From Clonostachys chloroleuca (taxonomy: Eukaryota; Ascomycota; Sordariomycetes; Hypocreales; Bionectriaceae), in NCBI GenBank assembly GCA_037952775.1, contig JBANAY010000003.1:36952001-37016000 (forward strand): a stretch of 64,000 nucleotides of DNA. Direction: 5' to 3'. Each line of letters begins with the position of its first letter. The stretch's first letter is position 1. A program made the position numbers and the translations under genes. Below the pieces are notes generated by a model that saw only the letters and a list, made by a program, of their open reading frames with translations, searched no databases and was not told the origin of the DNA. Below are positions 34,128 through 44,559 of the stretch, one piece after another.

Positions 34128-36892
34128 TCAAAATCTTGTCATGAGGTAGCGGCGTCTCTTAACTTCCGGCATAGCTGAAAGCATGGTGGATTCGGCACGT
34201 TTGACCGCCACATAGCTTTTGACTAAGCCTTCTCCCAGTATTTCTTGAAGAGCACCATCAGATTCCAGAGCGACAAGGCTTTGTTCTAATGTTTTGGGGA
34301 TCTGTGTGGTAATGCCCAAGTTGCTACGCTGTACCTCGTTCATCAATGATGCATCCTCTAGGAAACGCATGGGTTAGTGATATTTTCGAATTCTTGATGA
34401 GAGTTGACCACGGGTGTATAGACCAGTGAGTGAGGAAATGTAGACACACCTTTGCAGTCCTTGTGGGTGAGCTCAAGTCGCCGAGACACTCCCGAGTAAC
34501 CTGCTCCAACGAGGGCACTCATGGCTAGATATACATTCGCCAGTCCATCAAACTGCTTCAGCTCCCAATGGCCGGCCGATATCTTTCGGATGGGAGCTTC
34601 TCGATTATGTGTACCCCAGGTAACCCACTCTCCCCCTGACCAAATGCCCTGAGCAACACGAGTATAACTGGCATCTTGTGGTAGCGTGAAGGCGGCGATA
34701 GATTGGAAGTGGTATAGAATTCCAGCCAGAAACGCGTCTTCATATGTGGTGGGCGAGATAGAAAAGTGAGCGTGCGCAGCTGTGCCCGGGGCGCCTGGCC
34801 AGGGGCGCGGATACAAGGTCGCTCGCAAGTCATGTTGTGCTGCAATGTTGGTGATGGCCTGTCGAGCTCGCATCAGAGTGTCAACTGCCACGAGCGGACT
34901 GGCGGGTGGCAGGACGAATTCGAACTGGCCCGGACTCGACTCGGCGTGGAACTGCTCAAGCGTGACACCGATTGAGCGCAGCGTTGTGACGATTTCTTCC
35001 AGAAGCGAGACCATAGAAGCTGTCTCTGTCGTCATGCATGTCCAGGAGTGATTTGTTGTAGTGGGCTCATAATCAGGATCGCCACCGGACGGGTCGCGAA
35101 TGATCCTGGCTAGCACCACCTCTATCTCAAACCCGAATTGGAGAATGAAGCCGAATTCTTGGGTGCACTTGTCCACGATGCGTTCTAAGTTGGATCTCGG
35201 ACAACCGTCAAGAGGCGACCCTTGTTCATCTTCCCAGAATGTCATGACGCTGAGGCTGTTCGATAATAAACCAACATTGCGCCACAGCGACGAGACGTCA
35301 GGCTGGAGATAAAATTGACCAGTCGCTGTTCCGGCCCCAGCCAGCTGGTCATTTGCCAACATGTTCAGCATGGCCCGCGATGTACCCATCCTGCGCTGCT
35401 TGCGGACCAACTTGAGGAATTCAGAACTGTGGACTATGCGCACTCTGAGCGTAGATGAATAGTCAAACATCTGGAGCCACACGAAAGCGTCCAGCTCGCC
35501 ATTGATCAACTTTGTAGCATCTGACGCAGCATCATCTGAAGCCGTATGCCGACTTTCGAGGCTGCAACCTGCGATCGTGTCCTGAGTAACAGTGCTACTG
35601 GTTCCTTCAGGTATACCAAGGGAATAGAGTCGGTTTGAATTGTTAAAGAGAATGTCTGTAGCCATCTCTCTTGCGACGGTAGGTGTAACGTCACCCCGCT
35701 TTACAAGTTTAACAAGGACCTGTTTGAGACATGTCAGTATTCTTGCGATGTAACGATCCTGGTGATCTAAGTTGGACGGTTACGCACATGTTCAAGTATT
35801 TCGCGAAACTGCCGAGTAGCTAGCCAGTAGCTTTCGGGGTGCGAATGTCCATCGGTACTCCACAACAGCTTCGATGAAGGGGCGAGATTCAAGCTGTCAA
35901 TGACTATTGATTCTTGACCATCGCGGCTGACCATAGGGAATACAAGACTCAGGTCCAGATACACATTGGGAAAGACTTCAGCAAGATAGCCAGCCTCGCG
36001 GGTATAGGGATACGCTGAGTGCAGCAAGACAAAAGCAATGTCGGGGAATTTTTCGATAAGAGGCTGAAGATATGCGGGATTTGAGTAGACCAGGCTAATG
36101 TCCGAGTCTCCATATCCTGTGTGCAACTGGATGGGCTTTGATTGGGTGTTTGCTGGATGCACTGTAGTGCCGTGAGTAGAAGCCAATCGTTGAAAGCTTT
36201 GTCTTCGATGCGAAAGCGCCCCCCTTTTTGATCAGCCGCGCCAAGGAGGCAAGAAGTGCAGCAGGATTATCACAGATAGACACATCGATGTCTAATCCCA
36301 CGCGGTAGCAAATCACCGACTTGAATCCCACAACTTGTTCGTCCTCGAGTTCCTTCTGCATACATTGGCGGAAGGACTTCTCAAATGATACCAGAACCTC
36401 ATGAAGGGATTTCTCGGCCAAGGGGGAGGTGAGTCCTGCGGATAGTTTTTGAAGAAGCTCTGCTGCGATGGTCTCTATTCGCACAATTCTCTTGGTTGGA
36501 TGGGAGGTGAACTGATCGTGCCAAGAGCAAGACGACAAATTGTCGTCTTGCAACAGGTTGTCGAGTAATAACGCATGTGTGCCAGCAAGGCATCGCTTGA
36601 CTAAGCTGGAATAGTCAAGCTTGACTTGCTTCGTGCGTGCGGCAACGACAGCATCCCAACGTGCCTCACAGCCAAACAGCTCAGACAGCTGTTGAATTGC
36701 GCGGTGATAGGACATTTTTTTCTTGGCTGATCGGAGGGACAAGCCCGAGGCCTCGCTAATTGTTTGCTCCAAAGGGTATTTCTCGTAGTCGATGGCGTCG
36801 AGCTGCCGAAGGATGTTATGCGCGTGATGGTCAATGATTGGATGAGTCCGAATCAGTTGTCGAAGCTCCTCTAGAACGGTAGGATTGGCCAT
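34128..36892 (-). pseudogene. FluG-like amidohydrolase/glutamine-synthetase fusion, copy A, frameshifted
   Basis: Exons 36892-35788, 35720-34450 and 34357-34128, introns placed as in copy B. The N-terminal half is an amidohydrolase (His23-Ala-His25 in IIDHHAHNIL; KLLWSTDGHSHPE later). The C-terminal half is a glutamine-synthetase domain (ESSPGQFEFVLPP, GTAAHAHFSIS, AGHWELKQFDGLANVY). FluG-type fusions are about 850 residues. Compared with copy B the frame is disturbed three times: near the C-run at 36219-36224, at 36136-36144 where about 4 bases are missing, and at 35700-35703 with one extra A. Coding quality is otherwise excellent, so decay is recent or some shifts are assembly errors in short runs. 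An acceptor at 35699 could bypass the last one. The gene diverges from the cyclotransferase-like gene. Confidence 0.75.
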
Positions 36893-37623
36893 TGCAGCGG
36901 ATAGCAGTGATAGTGCAAAGCAGGTTTGGGGAACTGTCGCGGTAGGCTGATCTCTCGAAAACCTAAGTACAATTCGCCCAATAGTCAAGGCGGTTGAAGA
37001 GCACAACTTAAAGCCTGCCGTTGCTCGGGGCTTATCAGCTCACCTAGATCCGATGATGGGATGAGGTGGGTTCCCCATCGTCTAGAGACTATGAAAACAG
37101 GTTAGCGGCTTTGGTAGCGAGAGGGATGGGATGAGGTGGTATCTATGGGTTCCCATCGTTTAGAGACTGTGAAAACAGATTAGCGGCTTTGGTAGCGAGA
37201 GGGATGGCCCCGGCCTCGAAGCGCTACCCCTGGTGGAAGAGGGCCCCCAATCTGACCCATGCAACGGGAAATCGATGCATCAGTTGGACGCATGCACCAA
37301 TGTGTCGCCACAACCCGCCTCGTCGGGCAGCGTTGATTCGATTCGCGCATGATCGAAATCCCTCAGCCTAGAGTCCACCCGATGCTGGTTTCACGGGCTC
37401 CGCTGCGGCTAGTCTCGGTGTACCGCTTCAATGCTCAACATATACATAAGACAGTTATGTGACAGGTACTCTTTCTATGCGTCTTGAGCAGACCTTATTC
37501 GTCTCTTTGCTTTTCCCCTCTGTCATCGCCTGATTAGCTCCGAACGCCTGCGAGCAGCTATAGCAAGACAATTTGCTGCTGAAACGGCCGGCCCAGCATC
37601 ATCATCAATTTCAAACAACCACC
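36893..37623. promoter_or_regulatory. Divergent promoter region, copy A
   Basis: 731 bases separate the starts of the FluG-like gene (leftward) and the cyclotransferase-like gene (rightward). The mirrored interval in copy B is 749 bases. It contains the 70-bp tandem duplication listed next. Shared control is an inference from the head-to-head layout kept in both copies. Confidence 0.5.
37058..37205. repeat. Tandem duplication of about 70-78 bp in the divergent promoter
   Basis: Two units begin GGGATGAGGTGG at 37058 and 37128. Both contain CATCGTCTAGAGACTATGAA or a two-transition variant of it, and end TAGCGGCTTTGGTAGCGAGA. The second unit has eight extra bases. Confidence 0.8.
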
Positions 37624-38322
37624 ATGTCATCGAGCACTTCTGTCCTGTCTTCTGGGACGGCCACCCAGCGTCCATTGTATTTCGCATATGGCTCCAACCT
37701 TTCCTACAGCCAAATGCGGGACCGCTGCAAGCACTGCCCAGAGCAATCTGCTGTACCTGTGGCAATCGCCCGCCTGGATGGGTGGAAGTGGATTATATGT
37801 GAGCGTGGATATGCAACTATTATTCCACCACATCCTTTGCGAGAAGGACGCCTACTATCAGAATGGGGAGAGACGAGTGGAGCGGACAGGACCTCCGGAG
37901 AAACAGTGTATGGCGTGCTGTACAACATGACGAGCGATGATGAGGCCGTCCTGGATGGTTACGAGGTCGTTGACCCAGGTGCTCCTGCTGCAAAAGGCCA
38001 TGTCAGCCTGAGCATGAGACCAAGGGAACAAGGCAAGGGTCATTACACCAAATGGTACGTGCCTGTTGTGGTGGAGAAGTGGCTGGACGGTCGGGATGAC
38101 CTTGAAGGATGCAAGGAGCACGTCGCCCTCGGTTACGTTGACGCGCCCAACACAAACATATGCACCGCTTTGGTATACATCGATGAAGAATGTGTCCGTG
38201 AGAGCGACCCTAGACCGGAGTACATAGCACGTATGAATCGTGGCATAACGGAGGCATGCAGCATAGGACTGCCGGAGCAGTGGGTCGACACGTCAATGAG
38301 ACGCTTTATCCCCAAGCCATAG
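37624..38322 (+). CDS. Gamma-glutamylcyclotransferase-like protein, copy A
   Basis: An intron-free 232-residue frame with the substrate-loop motif YFAYGSNLS (residues 19-27) of the GGCT/AIG2-like superfamily. A candidate catalytic Glu114 lies in VLDGYEVVD. Family enzymes release 5-oxoproline from gamma-glutamyl peptides or gamma-glutamyl-amines. The mirrored copy B protein (54540-55253) is also intact and similar through most of its length, differing mainly at the N-terminus and in an indel near residue 180. It is divergently placed to the FluG-like gene in both copies, which suggests a linked function. The start is the first ATG that aligns with copy B, in context ACCATGTC. Confidence 0.88.
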   Translation: MSSSTSVLSSGTATQRPLYFAYGSNLSYSQMRDRCKHCPEQSAVPVAIARLDGWKWIICERGYATIIPPHPLREGRLLSEWGETSGADRTSGETVYGVLYNMTSDDEAVLDGYEVVDPGAPAAKGHVSLSMRPREQGKGHYTKWYVPVVVEKWLDGRDDLEGCKEHVALGYVDAPNTNICTALVYIDEECVRESDPRPEYIARMNRGITEACSIGLPEQWVDTSMRRFIPKP

Positions 38323-38705
38323 CGAAAGAGCCCTATTTAGAGGAAGAATTGAACCCACCACCAAACATTGCGCAAACTGTATTGTTTTTACTCATGTCAA
38401 TCGTTACACCGCCCCTTCAGTAGCTGATCATGATCTGCTGTAGTTCCGTTTATTCTTCCCAAGGCGAGCGGCGGCTGCTATTGAAATGAAAGCATTGCGA
38501 CTATGACAGTGATTTATTATTATACATGAAGAAACTAGCAGAGATTTTTGACTATTGGCAAAAGGCTCGACGACGATGACTTCAGTGAATTTGATGGTTC
38601 TGGTGCAATAGGAAGTTGTACTACCCACCCTGCCCTGGCTCATGCACTCATCTCTCGCCTCCGATCAAGCATGAACATGCCGGAAGGAGCCACGAACTCA
38701 GCCTT
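38323..38705. other. Convergent intergenic gap
   Basis: Lies between the 3' ends of the cyclotransferase-like gene and the transporter gene; nothing recognised. Confidence 0.4.
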
Positions 38706-40253
38706 CTATACTTTCTTGTGCGTTTCCTCGTTGGATGAATGATCCCTGGCTTGCTCTATACCCACGATTGACTGCCCCACGTATTGAGGAACAACTACAT
38801 CGGCTATATCTCCAGATTAGCTTTATGAATCCTCTGTTTCGGCCAAATATCTCGACACTTACCTTCGTGTGCATAGTTACTATCGCTAGCTTTCGACATC
38901 AGTATGAACATGATGGGAATGGATATGAGCTGTAGGGCAAGCGCAAACGCGATTTGCGACCTGGCCATGAAACGATCAGCACTGGAGAAGCCAATAATCC
39001 CAAATCCATCAAGTGTGAAAAACATACTGGTATGCAACAGCGGCAGCAGCCATGCCAAATTGTACAGCAACCCCACCGGCAGCAACACCTTTCCAAAGAC
39101 CACCGTAGATGGCGAGGGTAGTTGGTTCGTTGGTAAAGGTGCCCATGACCCACATACCAATGAGCTGGTGCGAGCCGTAAACAACTCCAAAAACGAGATA
39201 CAAAACAAAGGGGCCGGCAAAGTTGCTGTGTGACCAATCAATCCCCACTTCTGGGACGGCCGCCCATGTCGGGGACACTGACACCCAGACCAGCAGTGCG
39301 ATCCAACCTGCGAAGACAAAGATACCCAATAGTGTCAAGGCGATATAGCCTCGCAATCGGCGGCCGTAGGGCAGTCTATCAGTCAAATAAGCACAGCCGA
39401 CAGAAGCGGGCAGCTGAACTAGATAGAAGAGAATGTTGTTCATGGCCCGGGTCCGAAGATTAAAGTACCGTCCATTGACGGAGGGAAGGATGCCCAGTGC
39501 TAGTTCACAGCTGAAAATGACTGGCAGCATAGCGAGAACCCGGGGGTCTTTCAGGACCCTGACCACTCCTTTTAGCTCGTCTTTCAAGGACAATGTGTGG
39601 AACAGGGCGATCGGGGTGCCGTCGGCGCGCCGAACATCCACTGGACTGATTAGACCAAAGACGGTGAAGACAAAAGCCAATGTCATGAGGATAATAAAGG
39701 CGATGTAGATGCTGGTGGGGCTGCCTTCAGCCGTGGAAGCGCCCAGATAGATAATGACAAACGCGACGAGTGATCCGACGACACTGCCGGTTTGAGTGAC
39801 AAAGTATTGGATCGCAATGTATTTGCCTTTCTCGTTTTCGGTTGCGTATGCCCACTGGATGAATCCGGAAACCGACCACAGCATGGGCGCGCTGAGTCCG
39901 AGCAGAACGCCACCCAGGATCGGGAACCATTCGTTGCCCGTTCGATCATAGTAGAAGAAACCTCCAACGTAAATAGGGTAGCCGGCCACGCCGATGGTCA
40001 TGGCGATCCGAGGACCAAACCTATTCAGGATGGCACCGGTGAAGAAACCAAACACGGTGTAGATTCCATAAAGCGAGCTGTTGGAGATGTCGCTGACTCT
40101 CTGCGAGGAAGGCTTCCCACCGCCAGCCCCAAGCCCGAGGACAGCGAGGTATATGCCGACGGTGAAGAAGAGAACAAAACCACTAATGAGGTTCTGGTTA
40201 AAGGTGAGCTTCCTGGAGAACTTTGACGGGGGTTTATCCATGGCGCTGTTCAT
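38706..40253 (-). CDS. UNC93-like / MFS-fold membrane transporter, three exons
   Basis: Exons 40253-39028, 38981-38863 and 38803-38706 (donors GTATGT and GTAAGT) join in phase to 480 residues with about eleven to twelve hydrophobic segments. Family features are LTFNQNLISGFVLFFTVGIY at the first helix, GFFTGAILNRFGPR (the loop 2-3 type motif), YFVTQTGSVVGSLVAF and LTDRLPYGRRLRGY. This is the fungal UNC-93/DUF895 group of the major facilitator fold, located in membranes and usually of unknown substrate. It adjoins cluster copy A and has no partner in copy B. It may move the substrate or product of the cluster, an inference from position. The N-terminal Met could also be four codons later. Open throughout. 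Confidence 0.85.
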
Positions 40254-41250
40254 GATGGTAGTGATTTGTCGAGCTTGTCGAGGTCAAACGCAATGCCTTG
40301 CTGATTTGCGATGTGGTGGCTGGCGAAGAAGGTTGGCTTTGAAACTTTGTCCCTAGTCAGACAGTTGCCTTTAAAAGGTTATACCAAATCTCAGCATCCC
40401 AAGGCTAACCCTAGATAATACTGATAACAAGTTCCATGTATTGATAATGGAAAGGAACTGGGCCTAATCGCTTTTGGATAATAGGATATGATAGTCTAGG
40501 GTCATGGCAATCAGGCGAGCAGATTGACGGGAATCCAGCTTGGCATTCCGTGCACGCAAAGAGCATTGCCTCACTAGCTTGAACTAAGGTTTCAACCACC
40601 AGATGCACGAAGATCTAAATGGATAGACACTCGAGAGCCATTAATTTAATCCTAATGAGGACGTTTAAAGCGTCACCATGAGTTCGAGATGACTAGAATC
40701 AGCGCCAGATACCTTCATTTTGCCAGGCACATCTCTGGTTAAACGATACATGGCAAAGTCCTGTTGCTTGAGATTGCATGTTATTGGGCCCTGTGACGAT
40801 TGGGCACGGCTTTGTCGATGCTTAGATGTGATAAGCTGAGGATCCTTTCCTAGCGCAGCTCGATCTAAGCATCTGACCCGACGACGTCGTGGAAGTGACC
40901 TCGTACAGTTAGTTCGGATTCTTTTATGGGCCCCACCTTGTAGATATGCACCAGGCCAAAACACGACCCTGTCTACGATTCAAGCTATTTGGGGTTGACA
41001 CTAATTTTACATGCATAGAACAAAGATAACGCAGGAATCATAACGTAAAGAAATAACCATTAGGTCCCATCGTTGACGCCTTTGTGGAAAGCTAGAGACA
41101 CTATCGATGTAGGGGCCTAGAATACTCGGCTAAGCTGTTGCGTGTCCCCCCACACAACATGAGGCTATGTTAAGTGTATGACAAGCTGGCTTCTGTTTAA
41201 CCTTGGTGTAGGGTAGACAGTCGTTGTTAGTCTTTAGCTGTTAGTCTGTT
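40254..41250. other. Intergenic, promoter of the transporter and transition to AT-rich DNA
   Basis: No gene. GC content is normal until about 41250. Confidence 0.4.
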
Positions 41251-42219
41251 GTATAGGGAGATTAAGTTTAATTAATTTATTAATTAAATACTTATAAACT
41301 AAAAAGATAAATATAAAATTATAGTATTTTTAATAACTAATAAGTAAATCTATTTAAAGTAGTAAATAGCTTTTTTTATATACTCTATATATTTTATTTA
41401 ATTATTTATATAAAAAATAATTACTCTTTTAATTTTTCTAATTATTTATAATTTAAATAATTACTTACTAATATAATCTATAAGTAAGCGGCGCACATAA
41501 GTGGGCGGTGTATTTTCATTTTTTTTTACTTCTTTAATTATTTTTTTAGATTTTTTAATAATTAAAAATAACTTTATCTTTATATAAAGCTAGTATTATT
41601 CTTACTCTTTAAGCTCTTTAAAACACCTTTAAACTAAGCCTTTAAACTGCAGTACAGCTTTATAAGGTTAAAGAGATAACCTTATACACTTAATACACTA
41701 GCTATATAGCCTAATATAATATTTAATTAAAATTAAAAAAACTTTTAAAAGAAGAAGAGGAGGCTATTCTTTTATATATAATTAATCTATTTATATATAT
41801 ATTTTCTCTTAAAATTTATAGTATTAAAGAAATAGTAAATTAATTACTATATATATATAATACACTATCTATTAAAGTTAATTAGACTTTAAACTTTATT
41901 AAATAGTAATTAAAGCTTTATATATATTATATTTAAAAATATAACTACTAGAGAGTTAAATATAAAGATTTTAAAGTTATTAGATTTTAATTTACTTTTA
42001 TATATAATATTAAAATAAAATATAATATCTTTAATAATAATATATATAATTTTAATAAGATTAATTTTATAATAAGTATTATCTTTTTTAAAATAGTAAA
42101 ACATTCTATCGCACCTAATAATAATCCTCTATATTATCTAGTAACTAATAAATTTTATCTAGTAGGAAATAAAAGAGCGCTAGTATAATATAAAATAATT
42201 AATAAACTAATCTTAGAGT
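41251..42219. other. AT-rich RIP-like block
   Basis: Degenerate A/T sequence with no recognisable element. One GC-bearing motif, GCGGCGCACATAAGTGGGCG near 41490, survives. Confidence 0.65.
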
Positions 42220-43105
42220 TGTTGAATTGAGAGACTATAGCCACTATAAGTTAGTGACCGTATCGCTATAAGTTAGCGGTTGCAACCACTAACCTCTAGC
42301 GGTCGCAACCACTAACTGTTAGCGATCGTAGCCACTGACTGTTAGCGATCGCTATCCCCTGTAACAGCTAGCCAATAGCGATTGAGACCGCTATCCGATA
42401 GCGACTACGATCACTAGCCAATAGCGGTTGCAGCCACTGTGGGTCAGTGGCTACAGGCCGCTATGACCGCTACGGCTTAGCGGGCTCCAGTTCCTCTTTA
42501 GGGCTAGGAGCGTCAGCAGCGTTATTTATAGGTTATTAGGCTATATTAGCCTAAATAAGGGTCTAGAAAATTCAGGAAAAATCTGAGTAACTTCTAGTAG
42601 CCTAACCTATACCTAAGCTACCCTATAACCAACCTACCCTAGACTAGATCTTAGATCTTAGATATCTCCTTCAGCTTTAAAGATAAGATATCTAATATCT
42701 ATACTTAACTGATCAGCTTAACTAGCTCTTTCAGATAAAAGTGGGTCTTAAGAAGGTTATATATATCCGTCTTATGGTTTGGTGGTCATGAGTTGACTTT
42801 TTAGATTTCCTATAGTAATAAATTTTGCGGAAAATCAAAAGTGGCCCGGGAAGCTGCTATAGCGGGTTTTAGAGTAGTTTTTAGTCGGTAGGCCTATGAG
42901 AGAAATTGGTATATTTTTCCGGTTCCTCTCACCAAAATAAGATTCTTTTGCGCTATAAAATGCACTATAAACCGACTTTCTAGTATGAAATTTGACTAAG
43001 TTATAGAGGAGTGTTCACTATAAGTTAGAAGCTAAATTTTCCGCTGCTGCTAGTTATAGCGGTCTCAAGGCCTAATGCACCTTGTAGGCCACTGTAATTT
43101 CAACA
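42220..43105 (+). mobile_element. Non-autonomous 886-bp element, copy 2
   Basis: Starts TGTTGAATTGAGAGACTATA and ends CTGTAATTTCAACA. Same length as copy 1 at 27138-28023 and, by eye, its exact reverse complement. Flanks AGAGT (left) and AGAAT (right, overlapping the last A) may be a mutated target duplication. It contains the palindromic module array near its left end. Confidence 0.85.
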
Positions 43106-43229
43106 GAATTTATAAGAGGAACTAAAAAAGGGTTAAAAAAGAAATAATTATCCTTAAATTTTTTATATTACTTATATTTATCTTTTAAAAAATCTTAAAG
43201 AAAGATAAAAAATAAAAATAAAGTATTAC
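43106..43229. other. Short AT-rich spacer
   Basis: Separates non-autonomous element copy 2 from the LTR retrotransposon and ends in the ATTAC target site. Confidence 0.6.
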
Positions 43230-44473
43230 TGTTACGAACAAAGGCCACCTTCGGGCCGCAGGAAATCACGTGCAAGAAGGGCAGTATTGACCTACCTTGG
43301 TAACTAATGAAGGCGACTTCACTTTAAACAAGTAAAGTCTCGAGTGAAGACTGTTGTAAATACTCCAGTGAACATACTAGTATATATACACATTCATTTC
43401 CATAGCTTAGATACTCTTCTAGACAGTTATCAATAATATCATCTATATATCTTGTTGAATTGAGAGACTATAGCCACTATAAGTTAGTGACCGTATCGCT
43501 ATAAGTTAGCGGTTGCAACCACTAACCTCTAGCGGTCGCAACCACTAACTGTTAGCGATCGCTATCCCCTGTAACAGCTAGCCAATAGCGATTGAGACCG
43601 CTATCCGATAGCGACTACGATCACGAGCCAATAGCGGTTGCAGCCACTGTGGGTCAGTGGCTACAGGCCGCTATGACCGCTACGGCTTAGCGGGCTCCAG
43701 TTCCTCTTTAGGGCTAGGAGCGTCAGCAGCGTTATTTATAGGTTATTAGGCTATATTAGCCTAAATAAGGGTCTAGAAAATTCAGGAAAAAATCTGAGTA
43801 ACTTCTAGTAGCCTAACCTATACCCAAGCTACCCTATAACCAACCTACCCTAGACTAGACCTTAGATCTTAAATATCTCTTTCAGCTTTAAAGATAAGAT
43901 ATCTAATATCTATACTTAACTGATCAGCTTAACTAGCTCTTTCAGATAAAAGTGGGTCTTAAAAAGGTTATATATATCTATCTTATGGTTTGGTAGTTGT
44001 GAGTCGATTTTTTAGATTTCCTATAGTAATGAATTTTGCGGAAAATCAAAAGTGGCCCGGGAAGCTGCTGTAGCGGGTTTTAGAGTAGTTTTTAGTCGGT
44101 AGACCTATGAGAGAAATTGGTATATTTTTCCGGTTCCTCTCACCAAAATAAGATCCTTTTGCGCTATAAAATGCACTATAAACCGAGTTTCTAGTGTGAA
44201 GTTTGACTAAGTTATAGAGGAGTGTTCGCTATAAGTTAGAAGCTAAAATTTCCACTGCTGCTAGTTATAGCGGTCTCAAGGCCTAATACACCTTGTAGGC
44301 CACTGTAATTTCAACATATCTATTATTACTAGCTCTATAATACTTATATATTGACAGTAACTTGTATTATACAGCCTATAACAACCTGATCATACTACTC
44401 AGAATAATACTCTGATTAGTTCAACCCCGACCTACCCTAGACCCTGTCCAGTATAAGTCAACTAACCGTCACA
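43230..44473 (+). repeat. 5' LTR, split by non-autonomous element copy 3
   Basis: Matches the 375-bp 3' LTR on both sides of the insertion at 43453-44316. Confidence 0.92.
43453..44316 (+). mobile_element. Non-autonomous element, copy 3 (864 bp), nested in the 5' LTR
   Basis: Same ends as copies 1 and 2 (TGTTGAATTGAG..ATTTCAACA). TATCT is present directly on both sides (43448-43452 and 44317-44321), whereas the 3' LTR has a single TATCT at 51477-51481, so the target duplication is 5 bp (6 if one terminal A is excluded). It has a score or so of substitutions against copies 1/2 and lacks one 23-24 bp palindromic module. Confidence 0.92.
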
Positions 44474-44559
44474 TATTAATAACTCTTGTTCAGCCGATTA
44501 CCTTATCTTAATTACTATACAATAATAAAGAAGATATTATAGCCGCCGCAGTACCTTAA

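Noticed and set aside
41910..42104. 64-codon frame rich in Ile/Lys/Asn/Tyr
   Set aside because: Chance frame in A/T-only sequence.
42220..44316. CRISPR-like spaced palindromes
   Set aside because: Modules are variable, lack regular spacers, and belong to a repeated eukaryotic mobile element.
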